Notes: a model not told the origin generated them from the sequence alone. A DNA stretch of 64,000 nucleotides from Mycobacterium bohemicum DSM 44277 (GCF_001053185.1 NZ_CSTD01000002.1:7577-71576); one strand, 5' to 3'. Positions 52,078 through 60,397 are shown, counted from the stretch's first letter. Translations and numbers: made by a program.

Positions 52078-52611
52078 TCAGGCTGCGAGCAGCATCGCCA
52101 GAATGGCGGTGTCGGGATGGCTGATGGGGTCGACGCCGACGCGGCTCACCATGGACGTGATGGTGCCGTCGGCTTCGGCTTCCACCCAGGCGGCCCGGTG
52201 CTCCAGGCCCAGGTATGGCAATCCCGGCAGCAGCACGCATCCCGACGCCGCTCCCGTGCATTCCGGCAGCGACGGCGTGGTTTCCGAGGGCGGGTGCAGC
52301 ATGAGCAGGGCGGGCGGCTGGTGATCCCCGAAATAGCCCGGCTGGATGGCGGATTCACCGAACACCGTGCCCTCGGCGAGCACCAGGCCGACGGTTCCCG
52401 GCTCCGGTTCGTCGGGCAACTCCTCGCGGGCACCGAACACCGTTGTGGTGGAAAGCAAGCCGGGCAAAGACGCGACCCGCACCGCGACCATCAACAGTTG
52501 CGCCCATTCTTTGGTGGAATCGGGCCAGCGCCCCGAAATCACGAACCCTTTCAGGGCACCACGAGAATGGAAGGGGGACACCCCTATCGGCCGGTCTGAG
52601 CCAGTCTCCAT
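52078..52611 (-). CDS. Conserved hypothetical protein (Rv3847)
   Basis: A 177-residue soluble protein without signal or membrane segment, very similar along its length to the M. tuberculosis protein Rv3847 as remembered (IGVSPFHSRGALKGFVISGRWPD, LVLAEGTVFGESAIQPGYF). ATG 52611 follows GGGGAGG at 6 bases. No known domain or catalytic motif is recognised. It is encoded between the Mn exporter and sodA; a link to Mn or redox metabolism is only suggested by position. Confidence 0.8.
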   Translation of the reverse strand: METGSDRPIGVSPFHSRGALKGFVISGRWPDSTKEWAQLLMVAVRVASLPGLLSTTTVFGAREELPDEPEPGTVGLVLAEGTVFGESAIQPGYFGDHQPPALLMLHPPSETTPSLPECTGAASGCVLLPGLPYLGLEHRAAWVEAEADGTITSMVSRVGVDPISHPDTAILAMLLAA

Positions 52612-52741
52612 TTCGACCTCCCCGCAACGCCTCCGTTTCGGAATAACCATTTGGCGAGGGATTAAGCATGCCTGCGGGTCAAACCCCTTGCAACCCGACA
52701 CGGCCATGCGAGCCGAGGTCGTAACGGCGACGAAACTTCGG

Positions 52742-52787
52742 GAAAGAAGAGGGCGCCACGCGATTTCGCGTGGCGCCCTCTTCTTTC
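52742..52787. terminator. Strong terminator of sodA
   Basis: A perfect 22-bp inverted repeat: left arm 52742-52763 (GAAAGAAGAGGGCGCC...), two-base loop, right arm 52766-52787. It starts 9 bases after the sodA stop on the minus strand. The outer AAGAA/TTCTT steps give a U-rich end on either strand, so it can act in both directions, shielding sodA from the Rv3847 gene. Confidence 0.9.
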
Positions 52788-52796
52788 GCAACTGCC

Positions 52797-53420
52797 TCAG
52801 GGGGTCAGCAGCCCCGCCGTCTTCGACGTCGCGGCGGCGTAACGCGCCTGCACGTCCGCCCAATTCACGACATTCCAGAACGCCTTGGCGAAATCGACCT
52901 TGACGTTTTTGTACTGCAGGTAGAAGGCGTGCTCCCACATGTCGAGCAGCAGCAACGGCACGATGCCCAGCGGGAAGTTCGACTGGTGGTCGTACACCTG
53001 GAAGATGAGCAGCTTGTTGCCGAGGGTGTCCCAGCCGAGCGCGGCCCAGCCCGACCCCTGCACGGTCGTGGCGGCGGCGTGGAACTGCGCACGGAAGTTG
53101 TCGAACGAGCCGAAGGCGTCGTCGATGGCGGCGGCGAGCTCACCGGTCGGCTTGTCGCCGCCGTCCGGCGAGAGGTTCTTCCACCAGATGGTGTGGTTGA
53201 CGTGCCCGCCGAGATTGAACGCCAGGTTCTTCTCGTTCAGCAGGATCGCGGCGTGGTCTCCCTTGGACCGTGCCTCCTCCAGCTTCTCCAGGGCGTCGTT
53301 GGCGCCCTTGACGTAGGTGGCGTGATGCTTATCGTGGTGAAGCTCGTTGATCTGACCGGAGATGTGGGGTTCGAGCGCTCCGAAATCCCAGTCCAAGTCG
53401 GGCAGGGTGTATACAGCCAC
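52797..53420 (-). CDS. sodA: Superoxide dismutase (Fe/Mn)
   Basis: The 207-residue enzyme converts superoxide to hydrogen peroxide and oxygen. Metal ligands H28 (NELHHDKHH), H76 (GHVNHT), D160 and H164 (LDMWEHAFY) are all present. There is no signal peptide, yet mycobacterial SodA is abundant outside the cell through SecA2. Start GTG 53420 ([10 protein letters not shown]) with AAAGGAA upstream gives the standard length. The downstream terminator is very strong. Confidence 0.96.
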   Translation of the reverse strand: MAVYTLPDLDWDFGALEPHISGQINELHHDKHHATYVKGANDALEKLEEARSKGDHAAILLNEKNLAFNLGGHVNHTIWWKNLSPDGGDKPTGELAAAIDDAFGSFDNFRAQFHAAATTVQGSGWAALGWDTLGNKLLIFQVYDHQSNFPLGIVPLLLLDMWEHAFYLQYKNVKVDFAKAFWNVVNWADVQARYAAATSKTAGLLTP

Positions 53421-53591
53421 GGCATTCCTTTCTTCGGTTGTGGTCTTAACGCGCATTCGTGGGGCTGCCACGCGGCGGCCTGACCTCATCAACCCTGCTC
53501 CAAGACGGCGCACGCCGCAACAATGCCTAGTGGGGTGGGCCGTCGCGTGGCGTGAGGCAGGGCGCAGCCGCGATCCCCGCTCGGCGCGGGT

Positions 53592-53747
53592 TCAGGACAG
53601 CACGATGAGGGCGAGAACCACGAGCAGCACCAGGGCGATCAAGCCGGCGCGCAGCGCGGCGACGCTGTAGCTGTGGTTCCACGCAGGCGAGCCCGAACAC
53701 GACTTCGACTGCGCCGGCGAACCGGTACCGAATGAATGCGTGGCCAT
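53592..53747 (-). CDS. Small membrane protein, 51 residues
   Basis: The ATG at 53747 opens a short frame: a polar, Ser-rich N-terminus with one cysteine (GTGSPAQSKSCSGSPAW) and a C-terminal hydrophobic helix (GLIALVLLVVLALIVLS) that ends the protein. TTGATGGC context and AAAGG upstream support translation. It is a tail-anchored type small protein upstream of sodA on the same strand. The function is unknown. Confidence 0.55.
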   Translation of the reverse strand: MATHSFGTGSPAQSKSCSGSPAWNHSYSVAALRAGLIALVLLVVLALIVLS

Positions 53748-54251
53748 CAATCGCCTTTCATACGCCCATGCACCCCACCCGAGCATGAGCCCCGCTCGGG
53801 GCGCCTATAGAGGACCTAGTGAGGTGAGTCACAACAACGTTTCGGACCGCGATCATAACGCGTCGAGATCGGCTTGGAAAATGTGGCGCGTGGCAGGGCC
53901 GCCAGCTGCGCGAATGTGGGCGTTCCGCCGTCCGGCGAGGGCGGCATGACCAGCCAGGATGAGCAAACCGACGGGCGCTCGCGCGACCCGCTCAACTTGG
54001 CGACTCATTTCGCTCGCATCCCGGACGGACCTGTTTATGGGACGGGTGTACCACCGGGTTGTTATCCACAAGTCCAACACCCGTTAACCCGCAAAGGCTG
54101 TAGTGATGCGGCTCATACCCGGCCAGGCGGTGTGGATAAACCTGTGGAAACTGTGGATAGCTGTCGAACGGTCCGGCGTTGCTAAGGCTGCCCTCATCGG
54201 CGCTGACGGCGTCGTCGCCGGGGCGGGCGGGTGCGGCGCTAGTCTGGTCCG
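53748..54251. other. Non-coding stretch with DnaA-box-like cluster
   Basis: No gene is supported over about 500 bases. The right half contains four DnaA-box-like 9-mers: TTATCCACA at 54062-54070 (+), and on the minus strand TTATCCACA (54131-54139), GTTTCCACA (54143-54151) and CTATCCACA (54152-54160). The left half has no clear signal apart from short AT-rich blocks (CACAACAACG, GGAAAATG). The insertion sequence known from this area in M. tuberculosis is not seen. Confidence 0.55.
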
Positions 54252-54308
54252 GTGATTCAGGTGTGCTCCCAGTGCGGCACCCGATGGAACGTGCGCGAAC
54301 GGCGCCGC
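54252..54308 (+). pseudogene. Remnant of zinc-ribbon membrane protein gene (Rv3843c-like)
   Basis: GTG 54252 opens MIQVCSQCGTRWNVRER, the first half of a zinc ribbon with one CxxC. The second CxxC that must complete the ribbon is missing: after RRR the sequence switches to the antisense of the neighbouring DUF2470 gene. Only about 19 codons of a gene of several hundred are left. The right border of the remnant is the deletion junction at about 54300-54310. Confidence 0.65.
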
Positions 54309-54309
54309 G

Positions 54310-54779
54310 ACGTCGACCGCTTCGGCGCCGGTGGCGTCGGTGACCACGACGGAGGCGACCTCGATCCGCAGCAGCGTGTAGCGGGGCTCGTCGTCGCGGC
54401 AGACCGACCGGGGGGTCTCGACCTGCAGAAGGGCCGGATTCGGGCAGTCGCTGGCGATCCGGTCCAGCAGCGGTGTGACCGCCTCGGGCGCCACCTCGGC
54501 CAGCCGCCCACGCACCCAGACCAGCGAGCGGACCGGTTCGCGCAGCGGCAGCGGCGCGTGGTCGGTGAGCTCGAGCAGCGCCTGCGATCCGCCGAGCGGG
54601 CGGCCGCCTCCGCGGGGCGCCTCCAGGGCGATGGCGAAGGACCCGTCGTCGAGCAGGTGATGCACCGGCGTGGCGACCGCGTCCTCGCGCTCGACCGCCA
54701 CGAGCCCCCCGGCAGCCCGCGCGCAGGCGCTGCGAATCCGTTCGGCGGTCGTCGGCGTGGCGTCGGTCAGCGGCAACAC
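54310..54779 (-). pseudogene. 5' part of DUF2470 heme-utilisation-type gene (Rv3839-like), truncated
   Basis: GTG 54779 with AAGGAGACATC opens about 156 codons of a HugZ/DUF2470-like protein (TTAERIRSACARAAGGLV, DDGSFAIALEAP, LPLREPVRSLVWVRGRL, LLRIEVASVVVTDATGAEAV). At about 54310 the family sequence stops and the frame runs on into unrelated DNA as far as 54084. The C-terminal DUF2470 half is gone. An IdeR box lies 15 bases before the start; the M. tuberculosis gene is iron-repressed. glpQ1 and bfrB, which should lie between this gene and the zinc-ribbon gene, are missing. Confidence 0.7.
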
Positions 54780-54793
54780 GATGTCTCCTTAAG

Positions 54794-54812
54794 TTAGGCA
54801 AGGCTAAGTTAA
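54794..54812. promoter_or_regulatory. IdeR iron box
   Basis: TTAGGCAAGGCTAAGTTAA matches the 19-bp mycobacterial iron box TTAGGTTAGGCTAACCTAA at 15 of 19 positions, with the GGCTAA core intact. It lies between the truncated DUF2470 gene and pheA, 15 bases from the former's start. IdeR with iron would repress that gene. The rest of the palindrome continues to 54817 (CTTAG). Confidence 0.75.
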
Positions 54813-54870
54813 CTTAGACGCGGCGCCCGCGCAAGGAGTGTTTGGCCCGGCCCGCCGTTAGGGTTGGAGC

Positions 54871-55824
54871 GTGACCCGCATCGCGTACCTCGGACCGTCG
54901 GGGACTTTCACCGAGGCGGCGCTCGCGCAGATCACGGCCTCCGGCCTGATCCCCGGGCAGGACGCGGGAACCGTGCAGCGGCTGCCGATGGAAAGCACGC
55001 CCGCCGCGCTGGACGCGGTCCGCGACGGCGCCGCCGATTACGCCTGCGTGCCGATCGAGAATTCGATCGACGGGTCCGTGACGCCCACGCTGGACAGCCT
55101 GGGGATGGGTTCGCCCCTGCAGGTGTTCGCCGAGACCACGCTGGACGTCGCGTTCAGCATCGTGGTCAGGGCCGGCCTCAAACCGGAGGGCGCGAACGTG
55201 CGCACGGTGGCGGCCTTCCCGGTCGCGGCGGCGCAGGTGCGGCAGTGGCTGGCGGCACACCTGCCGGACGCGGAACTGCGGCCGGCGTATTCCAACGCCG
55301 ACGCCGCCCGCCAGGTGGCCGACGGCCTCGCCGACGCGGCGGTGACCTCGCCGCTGGCGGCCGCGCACTGGGAGTTGGCCACCCTGGCCGACGGCGTCGT
55401 CGACGAACCCAACGCGCGTACCCGCTTCGTCCTGATCGGGCCGCCTGGGCCGCCGCCGGGGCGCAGCGGGGCCGACCGGACGTCGGTCGTGCTGCGGCTG
55501 GACAACACCCCCGGCGCGCTGGTGGCCGCGCTCGCCGAGTTCGGCATCCGCGGCATCGACCTCACCCGGATCGAGTCCAGGCCCACCAGGACCGGGCTCG
55601 GCACCTACCTGTTCTTCGCCGACTGCGTCGGTCACATCGACGACGGCGCCGTCGCCGAGGCACTCAAGGCGCTGCACCGTCGTTGTGCCGATGTGCGGTA
55701 TCTGGGTTCGTGGCCGACGGGTTCGGCCGCCGGGGTGGCGCCGCCGCCGGCCGACGACGCGTCGCAGTGGCTGGCGCGGCTGCGGGAGGGTAAGCCCGTC
55801 CCCGAACAGGGGCCGGCGCCGTGA
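54871..55824 (+). CDS. pheA: Prephenate dehydratase
   Basis: The 317-residue enzyme makes phenylpyruvate in phenylalanine synthesis. Catalytic part: YLGPSGTFTEAAL at the start, PIENSIDGSV, and the TRF motif in NARTRFVLIG. A C-terminal ACT domain (GALVAALAEFGIRGIDLTRIESRP) gives feedback control by phenylalanine. GTG 54871; length near that of Rv3838c. It overlaps the next gene by 4 bases (GTGA). Confidence 0.95.
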   Translation: MTRIAYLGPSGTFTEAALAQITASGLIPGQDAGTVQRLPMESTPAALDAVRDGAADYACVPIENSIDGSVTPTLDSLGMGSPLQVFAETTLDVAFSIVVRAGLKPEGANVRTVAAFPVAAAQVRQWLAAHLPDAELRPAYSNADAARQVADGLADAAVTSPLAAAHWELATLADGVVDEPNARTRFVLIGPPGPPPGRSGADRTSVVLRLDNTPGALVAALAEFGIRGIDLTRIESRPTRTGLGTYLFFADCVGHIDDGAVAEALKALHRRCADVRYLGSWPTGSAAGVAPPPADDASQWLARLREGKPVPEQGPAP

Positions 55825-56516
55825 GCGGGCGGTTGGTGCTGGTGCGTCACGGCCAGTCCTACGGCAACGTCGAGCGCAGGCTGGACACGCGACCGCCCGG
55901 AGCGGAACTCACGCCGCTGGGCCGCGACCAGGCCCGGGCGTTCGCCCGTGCCACGGGGCGGCCGGCGATGCTGGCGCACTCGGTGGCCACCCGCGCGTCG
56001 CAGACGGCCGCGGTGATCGGCGCCGAACTCGAGGTGGCCGCGGTCCAGTTCGAGGGCATCCACGAGGTGCAGGTCGGGCAGCTGGAAAACCGCAGCGACG
56101 ATGAGGCCGTCGCGGAATTCAACGCGATCTACGAGCGGTGGCACCGCGGCGAGCGCGATGTGCCGCTGCCCGGCGGGGAGACCGGCAACGACGTGTTGGA
56201 CCGCTACGTGCCGGTGCTCACCGACCTGCGCGCGCGCTACCTGGAGGACGACGGTTGGAAGGGCGACATCGTCGTGGTCAGCCACGGCGCGGCGATCCGG
56301 CTGGCGTCGGCGGTGCTGGCGGGGCTGGACGGCGACTTCGCGCTGGACAACCACCTGGAGAACGCCCAGTCGGTGGTGCTGAGCCCGGTCTCCGGCGGGC
56401 GGTGGACCTGCGTCCGGTGGGGCTCGATGACGCCGCCGTTCGACACCCCGGCCGCTGAGGCCGTCGCGAGTCCGGTGGAGGACGCGGTGCGCTCGGGCAC
56501 CGACCCGATGGGCTGA
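55821..56516 (+). CDS. Histidine phosphatase superfamily protein (Rv3837c-like)
   Basis: A 231-residue phosphoglycerate-mutase-like protein with the RHG motif RHGQSYGN near residue 8, a second arginine in TRASQTAAVIGAEL, and the second catalytic histidine in VVSHGAAIRL. The C-terminal tail beyond residue 200 is extra. It is probably a small-molecule phosphatase rather than a mutase. Translation is coupled to pheA through the overlapping GTGA. Confidence 0.88.
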   Translation: MSGRLVLVRHGQSYGNVERRLDTRPPGAELTPLGRDQARAFARATGRPAMLAHSVATRASQTAAVIGAELEVAAVQFEGIHEVQVGQLENRSDDEAVAEFNAIYERWHRGERDVPLPGGETGNDVLDRYVPVLTDLRARYLEDDGWKGDIVVVSHGAAIRLASAVLAGLDGDFALDNHLENAQSVVLSPVSGGRWTCVRWGSMTPPFDTPAAEAVASPVEDAVRSGTDPMG

Positions 56517-56523
56517 GGGGCGA

Positions 56524-56718
56524 TCAGACGGCGATGCGCACCGACTCGGCGCAGCCGGCGCAGCCGACGGCGTCGCAGTCGATGACGAAGGTGTGCGCCA
56601 CCAGCTCGGGACTGGCGCAGTCCGGTTCGGTGCATTCCCAGCGCAGCAGCGAGTGGCGAATGATGGTGCCGTGACAGTGATCTAGGCCCGCCAGGCACTC
56701 CCGGCAATCGTGGCTCAT
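56524..56718 (-). CDS. Small cysteine-rich protein, probably zinc-binding
   Basis: A 64-residue protein with eight cysteines: CRECLAGLDHCHG, WECTEPDCAS and CDAVGCAGCAE. The spaced CxxC and CxxxxC patterns suggest one or two zinc sites. There is no signal peptide. ATG 56718 starts the chain MSHDC. It is encoded 7 bases after the convergent phosphatase gene and 48 bases before the metallopeptidase-like gene ends. No function is known. Confidence 0.65.
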   Translation of the reverse strand: MSHDCRECLAGLDHCHGTIIRHSLLRWECTEPDCASPELVAHTFVIDCDAVGCAGCAESVRIAV

Positions 56719-56766
56719 AGGCCGTTCATAACACCGGGAGCCGACAAATCGGGGATGCCGCGCCCG

Positions 56767-57117
56767 TCAGGCCCAGCCCAGTTCTTCCAGCCGGTCGTCG
56801 TCGATGCCGAAATGGTGGGCGATTTCGTGGATCACCGTGATGGCGACCTCCTCGACGACGTCGGCGTCGGAGTCGCAGATGTCCAGCAGCGCGTCGCGGT
56901 AGATGGTGATGGCGTCCGGCAGGTGTCCGGAGTATTCGGAGTCCCGCTCGGTCAGCGCCACGCCCTCGTAGAGCCCGAGCAGTTCGGGGTCCTGCGGGTG
57001 CCGGTCATCGACCAGCACGACGACGTTGTCCATCGCGGCCGCCAGCTCCGGAGGGATCAGGTCCAGAGCGTCGGAGACCAGTTCGTCGAACCTCTGCGGA
57101 TCCATCCGCACTGCCAC
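56767..57117 (-). CDS. Zincin-like metallopeptidase family protein (Rv3836)
   Basis: A 116-residue protein of the small 'metallopeptidase' family with the zinc motif HEIAHHFGID (HExxHxxGxxD). Lead strands VVVLVDDRHPQDPELLGLYEG and ITIYRDALLD are typical. It lacks most of a protease fold, so activity is uncertain. Start GTG 57117 or ATG 57105. It is 4 bases after the Rv3835-like gene on the same strand, likely one operon. Confidence 0.85.
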   Translation of the reverse strand: MAVRMDPQRFDELVSDALDLIPPELAAAMDNVVVLVDDRHPQDPELLGLYEGVALTERDSEYSGHLPDAITIYRDALLDICDSDADVVEEVAITVIHEIAHHFGIDDDRLEELGWA

Positions 57118-57121
57118 GCGG

Positions 57122-58189
57122 CTAGCCTGCCGGCGCGGGCTGCGGGGCCTCCGGTGCCGGGTTCGCCGCCGGTGGCTGGGCCGGGACCTGCACCGGTATC
57201 GGCGGCATCGTGAGCCGCTCCTCGGGGATGTCGGGCGGGGGGACCGGCGGCAGGCCGTTGATCAGCAACTGACCTTTGGCGCTGTTGAGCAGCGTCGCCC
57301 AGCCGCCGTTGCCCAGTGTCGCGCCGATGCTGCAGGCGACCTGCCGGCTACCCGCCGTCCAGCTCGACAGCGGCACGGTCGGATAGATCAGGGTCAGGGT
57401 GGTGTTGCGCAGCTTGACCGGCGCCAGGTACGCGTCGGTCATCTTGGTGCACGCATCCTTGATGAACCCGTCCTGGTCGGGCTCGGCGGGCAGGGCGCCG
57501 GGAAACCTCGCGGCCAGGTTGACGGTGCCGGTGACCTCCACGGCGTGCGGGGCCGCGCAGTCCACCGGGACATCGGTGGGCTGGTTGGTCGACGGGTCGA
57601 TGCCCAGGCAGGTACCCGACGGCCAGACCTTGGATTGGTCGACGTCGGCGACCTTGCCCGTGAAGGCCTCCTGCTGGTTGTTGGGGCCGGGTAGCTGCAG
57701 TCCGCACAGCACGCGGCGGTCGCCCGACTGGCGCCAGGCCCGGTCGCCCGGCCACAGCAGGCTGACGGTGAACTTGCTGTTCGGGTCGAACTTCGGGCCG
57801 AGGTAGTTGCGGACCGCGGTTTCGCACTGTTCGGAGGTGATCTGCTGAATGCGGGCGGGTGACGGGGGAGCGGCATTGGGCCCGTACTCAGAGCCGGGGA
57901 AGGCCCGCAGGTCGATGGACTCGGCGACCTCGAATTTGTGGTCGTCCGCGCACTTGACCAGGCTCGCCGACTCGGGTGTGGCGTCCGGCCACATCAGGCA
58001 GTCGCCGCTGCCCGCGCGGTTGAAGGCGGCACCGCTGCTGCTGGCGGTGCTGGGCACCGGGTTGCTCTCGAGATAGCCGGCCAGCCGCCCGGGCCCGGCG
58101 CCGCCCGGGATCGCCGTGACCAGACCGGCGATCAACAACCCGCCGAGCGCGGCGAGCAGCAGCGCCCGCCTCGTCGCCCGGGCCGGCAA
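57122..58189 (-). pseudogene. Septum-formation-type membrane protein (Rv3835-like), N-terminally truncated
   Basis: About 350 residues of a bitopic membrane protein: a hydrophobic segment ([18 protein letters not shown]), then an extracytoplasmic domain with many cysteines (SGDCLMWPD, VKCADDHKF, GTCLGIDPS, VDCAAPHAVEV), and a Pro-rich end. The cytosolic N-terminus normally before the membrane helix is absent: immediately upstream the DNA becomes seryl-tRNA synthetase coding sequence on the other strand. The apparent start MPARATRRA is created at the junction near 58185. Rv3835 of M. tuberculosis is about 100 residues longer, from memory. Confidence 0.7.
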
Positions 58190-59120
58190 GGTGGTGCCCG
58201 CCGGCGGCGAGGACGACTACCGGGTGCTGGAGGTGGTCGGCGAACCGGCCGCTATCGGAGATCCCAAAGACCACCTCGAACTCGGCGAGGCGCTGGGCCT
58301 GATCGACATGCAGCGCGGCGCCAAGGTGTCCGGCTCGCGGTTCTACTTCCTGACCGGCCGCGGCGCCCTGCTGCAGCTGGGCCTGCTGCAACTGGCCCTG
58401 CGGGTGGCCGTCGACAACGGCTTCACGCCGATGATCCCGCCCGTGCTGGTGCGCCCCGAGGTGATGGCCGGCACCGGCTTCCTCGGCGCGCACGCCGACG
58501 AGGTCTACCGGGTCCAGGCCGACGATCTCTACCTCGTGGGCACCTCGGAGGTGCCGCTGGCCGGCTACCACGCCGACGAGATCCTGGACCTGTCCGGCGG
58601 CCCGCTGAGGTACGCGGGCTGGTCGACCTGCTTCCGGCGCGAGGCGGGAAGTTATGGCAAGGACACCCGCGGCATCATCCGGGTGCACCAGTTCGACAAG
58701 GTGGAGGGGTTCGTCTACTGCACTCCGGCCGAGGCGGAGGCCGAGCACGGACGGCTGCTCGGCTGGCAGCGCGAAATGCTGGCCCAGATCGAGGTGCCGT
58801 ATCGCGTCATCGACGTCGCGGCCGGAGACCTGGGCTCGTCGGCCGCGCGCAAGTTCGACTGCGAGGCCTGGATTCCCACCCAGGGCGCCTATCGCGAGCT
58901 CACGTCCACCTCGAACTGCACCACCTTTCAGGCGCGCCGGCTGTCCACCCGCTACCGCGACGAGGCGGGCAAGCCGCAGACCGCGGCCACGCTCAACGGC
59001 ACGCTGGGCACCACCCGCTGGCTGGTCGCGATCCTGGAGAACCACCAACGGCCCGACGGCAGCGTGCGGGTGCCCGCCGCCCTCGTGCCGTACGTCGGCA
59101 CCGAGGTCCTGGAGCCTTAG
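58116..59120 (+). pseudogene. serS: Seryl-tRNA synthetase, N-terminal domain missing
   Basis: From about 58190 the frame encodes the intact class II catalytic core of SerRS: motif 1 region, motif 2 ([19 protein letters not shown]) and motif 3 ([14 protein letters not shown]), ending as normal at 59120. The first about 110 residues, the coiled-coil arm that grips the long variable arm of tRNA-Ser, are absent. In their place the frame enters the antisense of the Rv3835-like gene (GTG 58116, [15 protein letters not shown]). SerRS is essential, so either another copy exists or this junction is an assembly artefact. Confidence 0.8.
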
Positions 59121-59162
59121 CGAGCCTTACGCCGCCGAGCTGCGCAGCGGGCGCCGTGAGCC

Positions 59163-59648
59163 TCAGGCGTCGACGGTCTCGCGGACGCGGCCGTGCCGGC
59201 GCTGGCGCTCGATGGTGGCGAAGTAGAACGCGAACGCGAACGCGAAACTGGTGAACAAGCTCGAGACAAAGAACAGCCAGGGGCGCCGCAACCCCCGTCG
59301 ATAGCCGTCCACGATCGTAAACAGTGGCAGCAGAACGACATTGGCAATGGTGTAGTCCTGGCTGGCCGAGCTGGCGGCCGGATTGGTGAACATCAGCCGG
59401 ATGTATTCGGCCCAGCTCCCGTGTTCGCCCCAGAGCGGATTGGTGGACCCGTGCGAGTACTGCTGCACGTAGGTGATGTTGAAATACCACCCCAACGCGA
59501 CCGACGCGATGCCGACGACGTAGTAGACGACTTCGAGCGGGGAGAAGATCGGCCCGCCGGCGGGGCGGGCGAACACCTGCTGATTCGACGCGATGATCCA
59601 GCCGATGACGGACAGGCCGAGCACCGCGTGGACGAGAAGTGACACCAT
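59163..59648 (-). CDS. DUF2834 membrane protein (Rv3831-like)
   Basis: The 161-residue membrane protein has about four helices (VHAVLGLSVIGWIIASNQQ, VVYYVVGIASVALGWYFNITYV, YTIANVVLLPLFTIVDGYR, WLFFVSSLFTSFAFAFAFYF). The TNPAASSASQDYTIANV segment is typical of DUF2834. ATG 59648. It is divergent from a TetR gene, and a perfect palindromic operator lies between them. Function unknown; its control by TetR suggests a joint role with the FAD oxidoreductase. Confidence 0.78.
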   Translation of the reverse strand: MVSLLVHAVLGLSVIGWIIASNQQVFARPAGGPIFSPLEVVYYVVGIASVALGWYFNITYVQQYSHGSTNPLWGEHGSWAEYIRLMFTNPAASSASQDYTIANVVLLPLFTIVDGYRRGLRRPWLFFVSSLFTSFAFAFAFYFATIERQRRHGRVRETVDA

Positions 59649-59678
59649 GGCCGCAGTGTGACGCCGGACTGAAAGTTT

Positions 59679-59692
59679 TGTCAATATTGACA
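59679..59692. promoter_or_regulatory. TetR operator 1
   Basis: TGTCAATATTGACA is a perfect 14-bp palindrome in the gap between the DUF2834 gene and the divergent tetR gene, flanked by AAGTTT. The motif TGTCA...TGACA recurs after tetR (60334-60359). It is well placed to repress both divergent genes. Confidence 0.75.
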
Positions 59693-59720
59693 TAACCCGG
59701 GGTGGAGTACTTTTAGCCGC

Positions 59721-60347
59721 ATGGTCCGGCCGGCGCAGACGGCGCGCAGCGAACGCACCCGCGAGGCGCTGCGCCAGGCGGCCCTGGTCCGTTTCCTGGC
59801 CCAGGGGGTCGAGGACACCTCGGCCGAGCAGATCGCGGCGGACGCCGGGGTATCGCTGCGGACCTTCTATCGGCACTTCGGCTCCAAGCACGACCTCTTG
59901 TTTGCCGACTACACCGGCCTGCATTGGTTCCGGAGCGCGCTGGACGCCCGGCCGCACGACGAACCGATCATCGACTCCGTGCAGGCCGCGGTCTTCGCCT
60001 TCCCCTACGACGTGGAGGCCGTTGCCAAAATCGCCGCGTTGCGCGGCGACGAACTGGACCCCGGCCGCATCGTGCGCCACATCCGGGAGGTGCAGGCCGA
60101 CTTCGCCGAGGCCATCGCCGCGCAGCTGCAACGGCGTAGCTGCGCAGCCGGGCCGACGGCCGACGACCGGCTCCGCATCGCGGTGACGGCCCGGTGCATC
60201 GCGGCCGCGGTCTTCGGCGCGATGGAGGTCTGGATGCTCGGCGCCGACCGGTCGCTGGGTGAGCTGGCGCGCATGTGCCACACGGCGCTGGAATCGGTGC
60301 GGACCGGGGTCACCCAGACCTGGGTGACCGACCAAGTTTCGTCATAA
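59721..60347 (+). CDS. TetR-family regulator (Rv3830c-like)
   Basis: A 208-residue TetR protein with the N-terminal HTH TSAEQIAADAGVSLRTFYRHFGSKHDLL and a helical ligand domain. ATG 59721 (MVRPAQTARSERTREALRQA). Palindromic sites lie on both sides of the gene, so it probably represses itself, the divergent membrane protein and the downstream FAD oxidoreductase. The inducer is unknown. Order and content match Rv3831-Rv3830c-Rv3829c. Confidence 0.88.
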   Translation: MVRPAQTARSERTREALRQAALVRFLAQGVEDTSAEQIAADAGVSLRTFYRHFGSKHDLLFADYTGLHWFRSALDARPHDEPIIDSVQAAVFAFPYDVEAVAKIAALRGDELDPGRIVRHIREVQADFAEAIAAQLQRRSCAAGPTADDRLRIAVTARCIAAAVFGAMEVWMLGADRSLGELARMCHTALESVRTGVTQTWVTDQVSS

Positions 60348-60359
60348 TTGACAAAACTT
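60334..60359. promoter_or_regulatory. TetR operator 2
   Basis: AAGTTTCGTCATAATTGACAAAACTT is a 26-bp near-perfect palindrome covering the tetR stop codon and the leader of the oxidoreductase. It shares AAGTTT-GTCA and TTGACA with operator 1. It lies 39 bases before the oxidoreductase start, which suggests direct repression of that gene. Confidence 0.75.
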
Positions 60360-60397
60360 GTCGTCCGTGCCAGCCTCGCTTCTCGGAGGGCAGGGAC

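Noticed and set aside
54084..54309. C-terminal 75 codons of the minus-strand frame that begins at 54779
   Set aside because: They lie beyond the deletion junction, are antisense to the zinc-ribbon remnant and DnaA-box region, and show no family similarity.
54309..54797. Plus-strand continuation of the zinc-ribbon start to 181 codons
   Set aside because: After RERRR the frame is the antisense of the DUF2470 gene and has no second CxxC.
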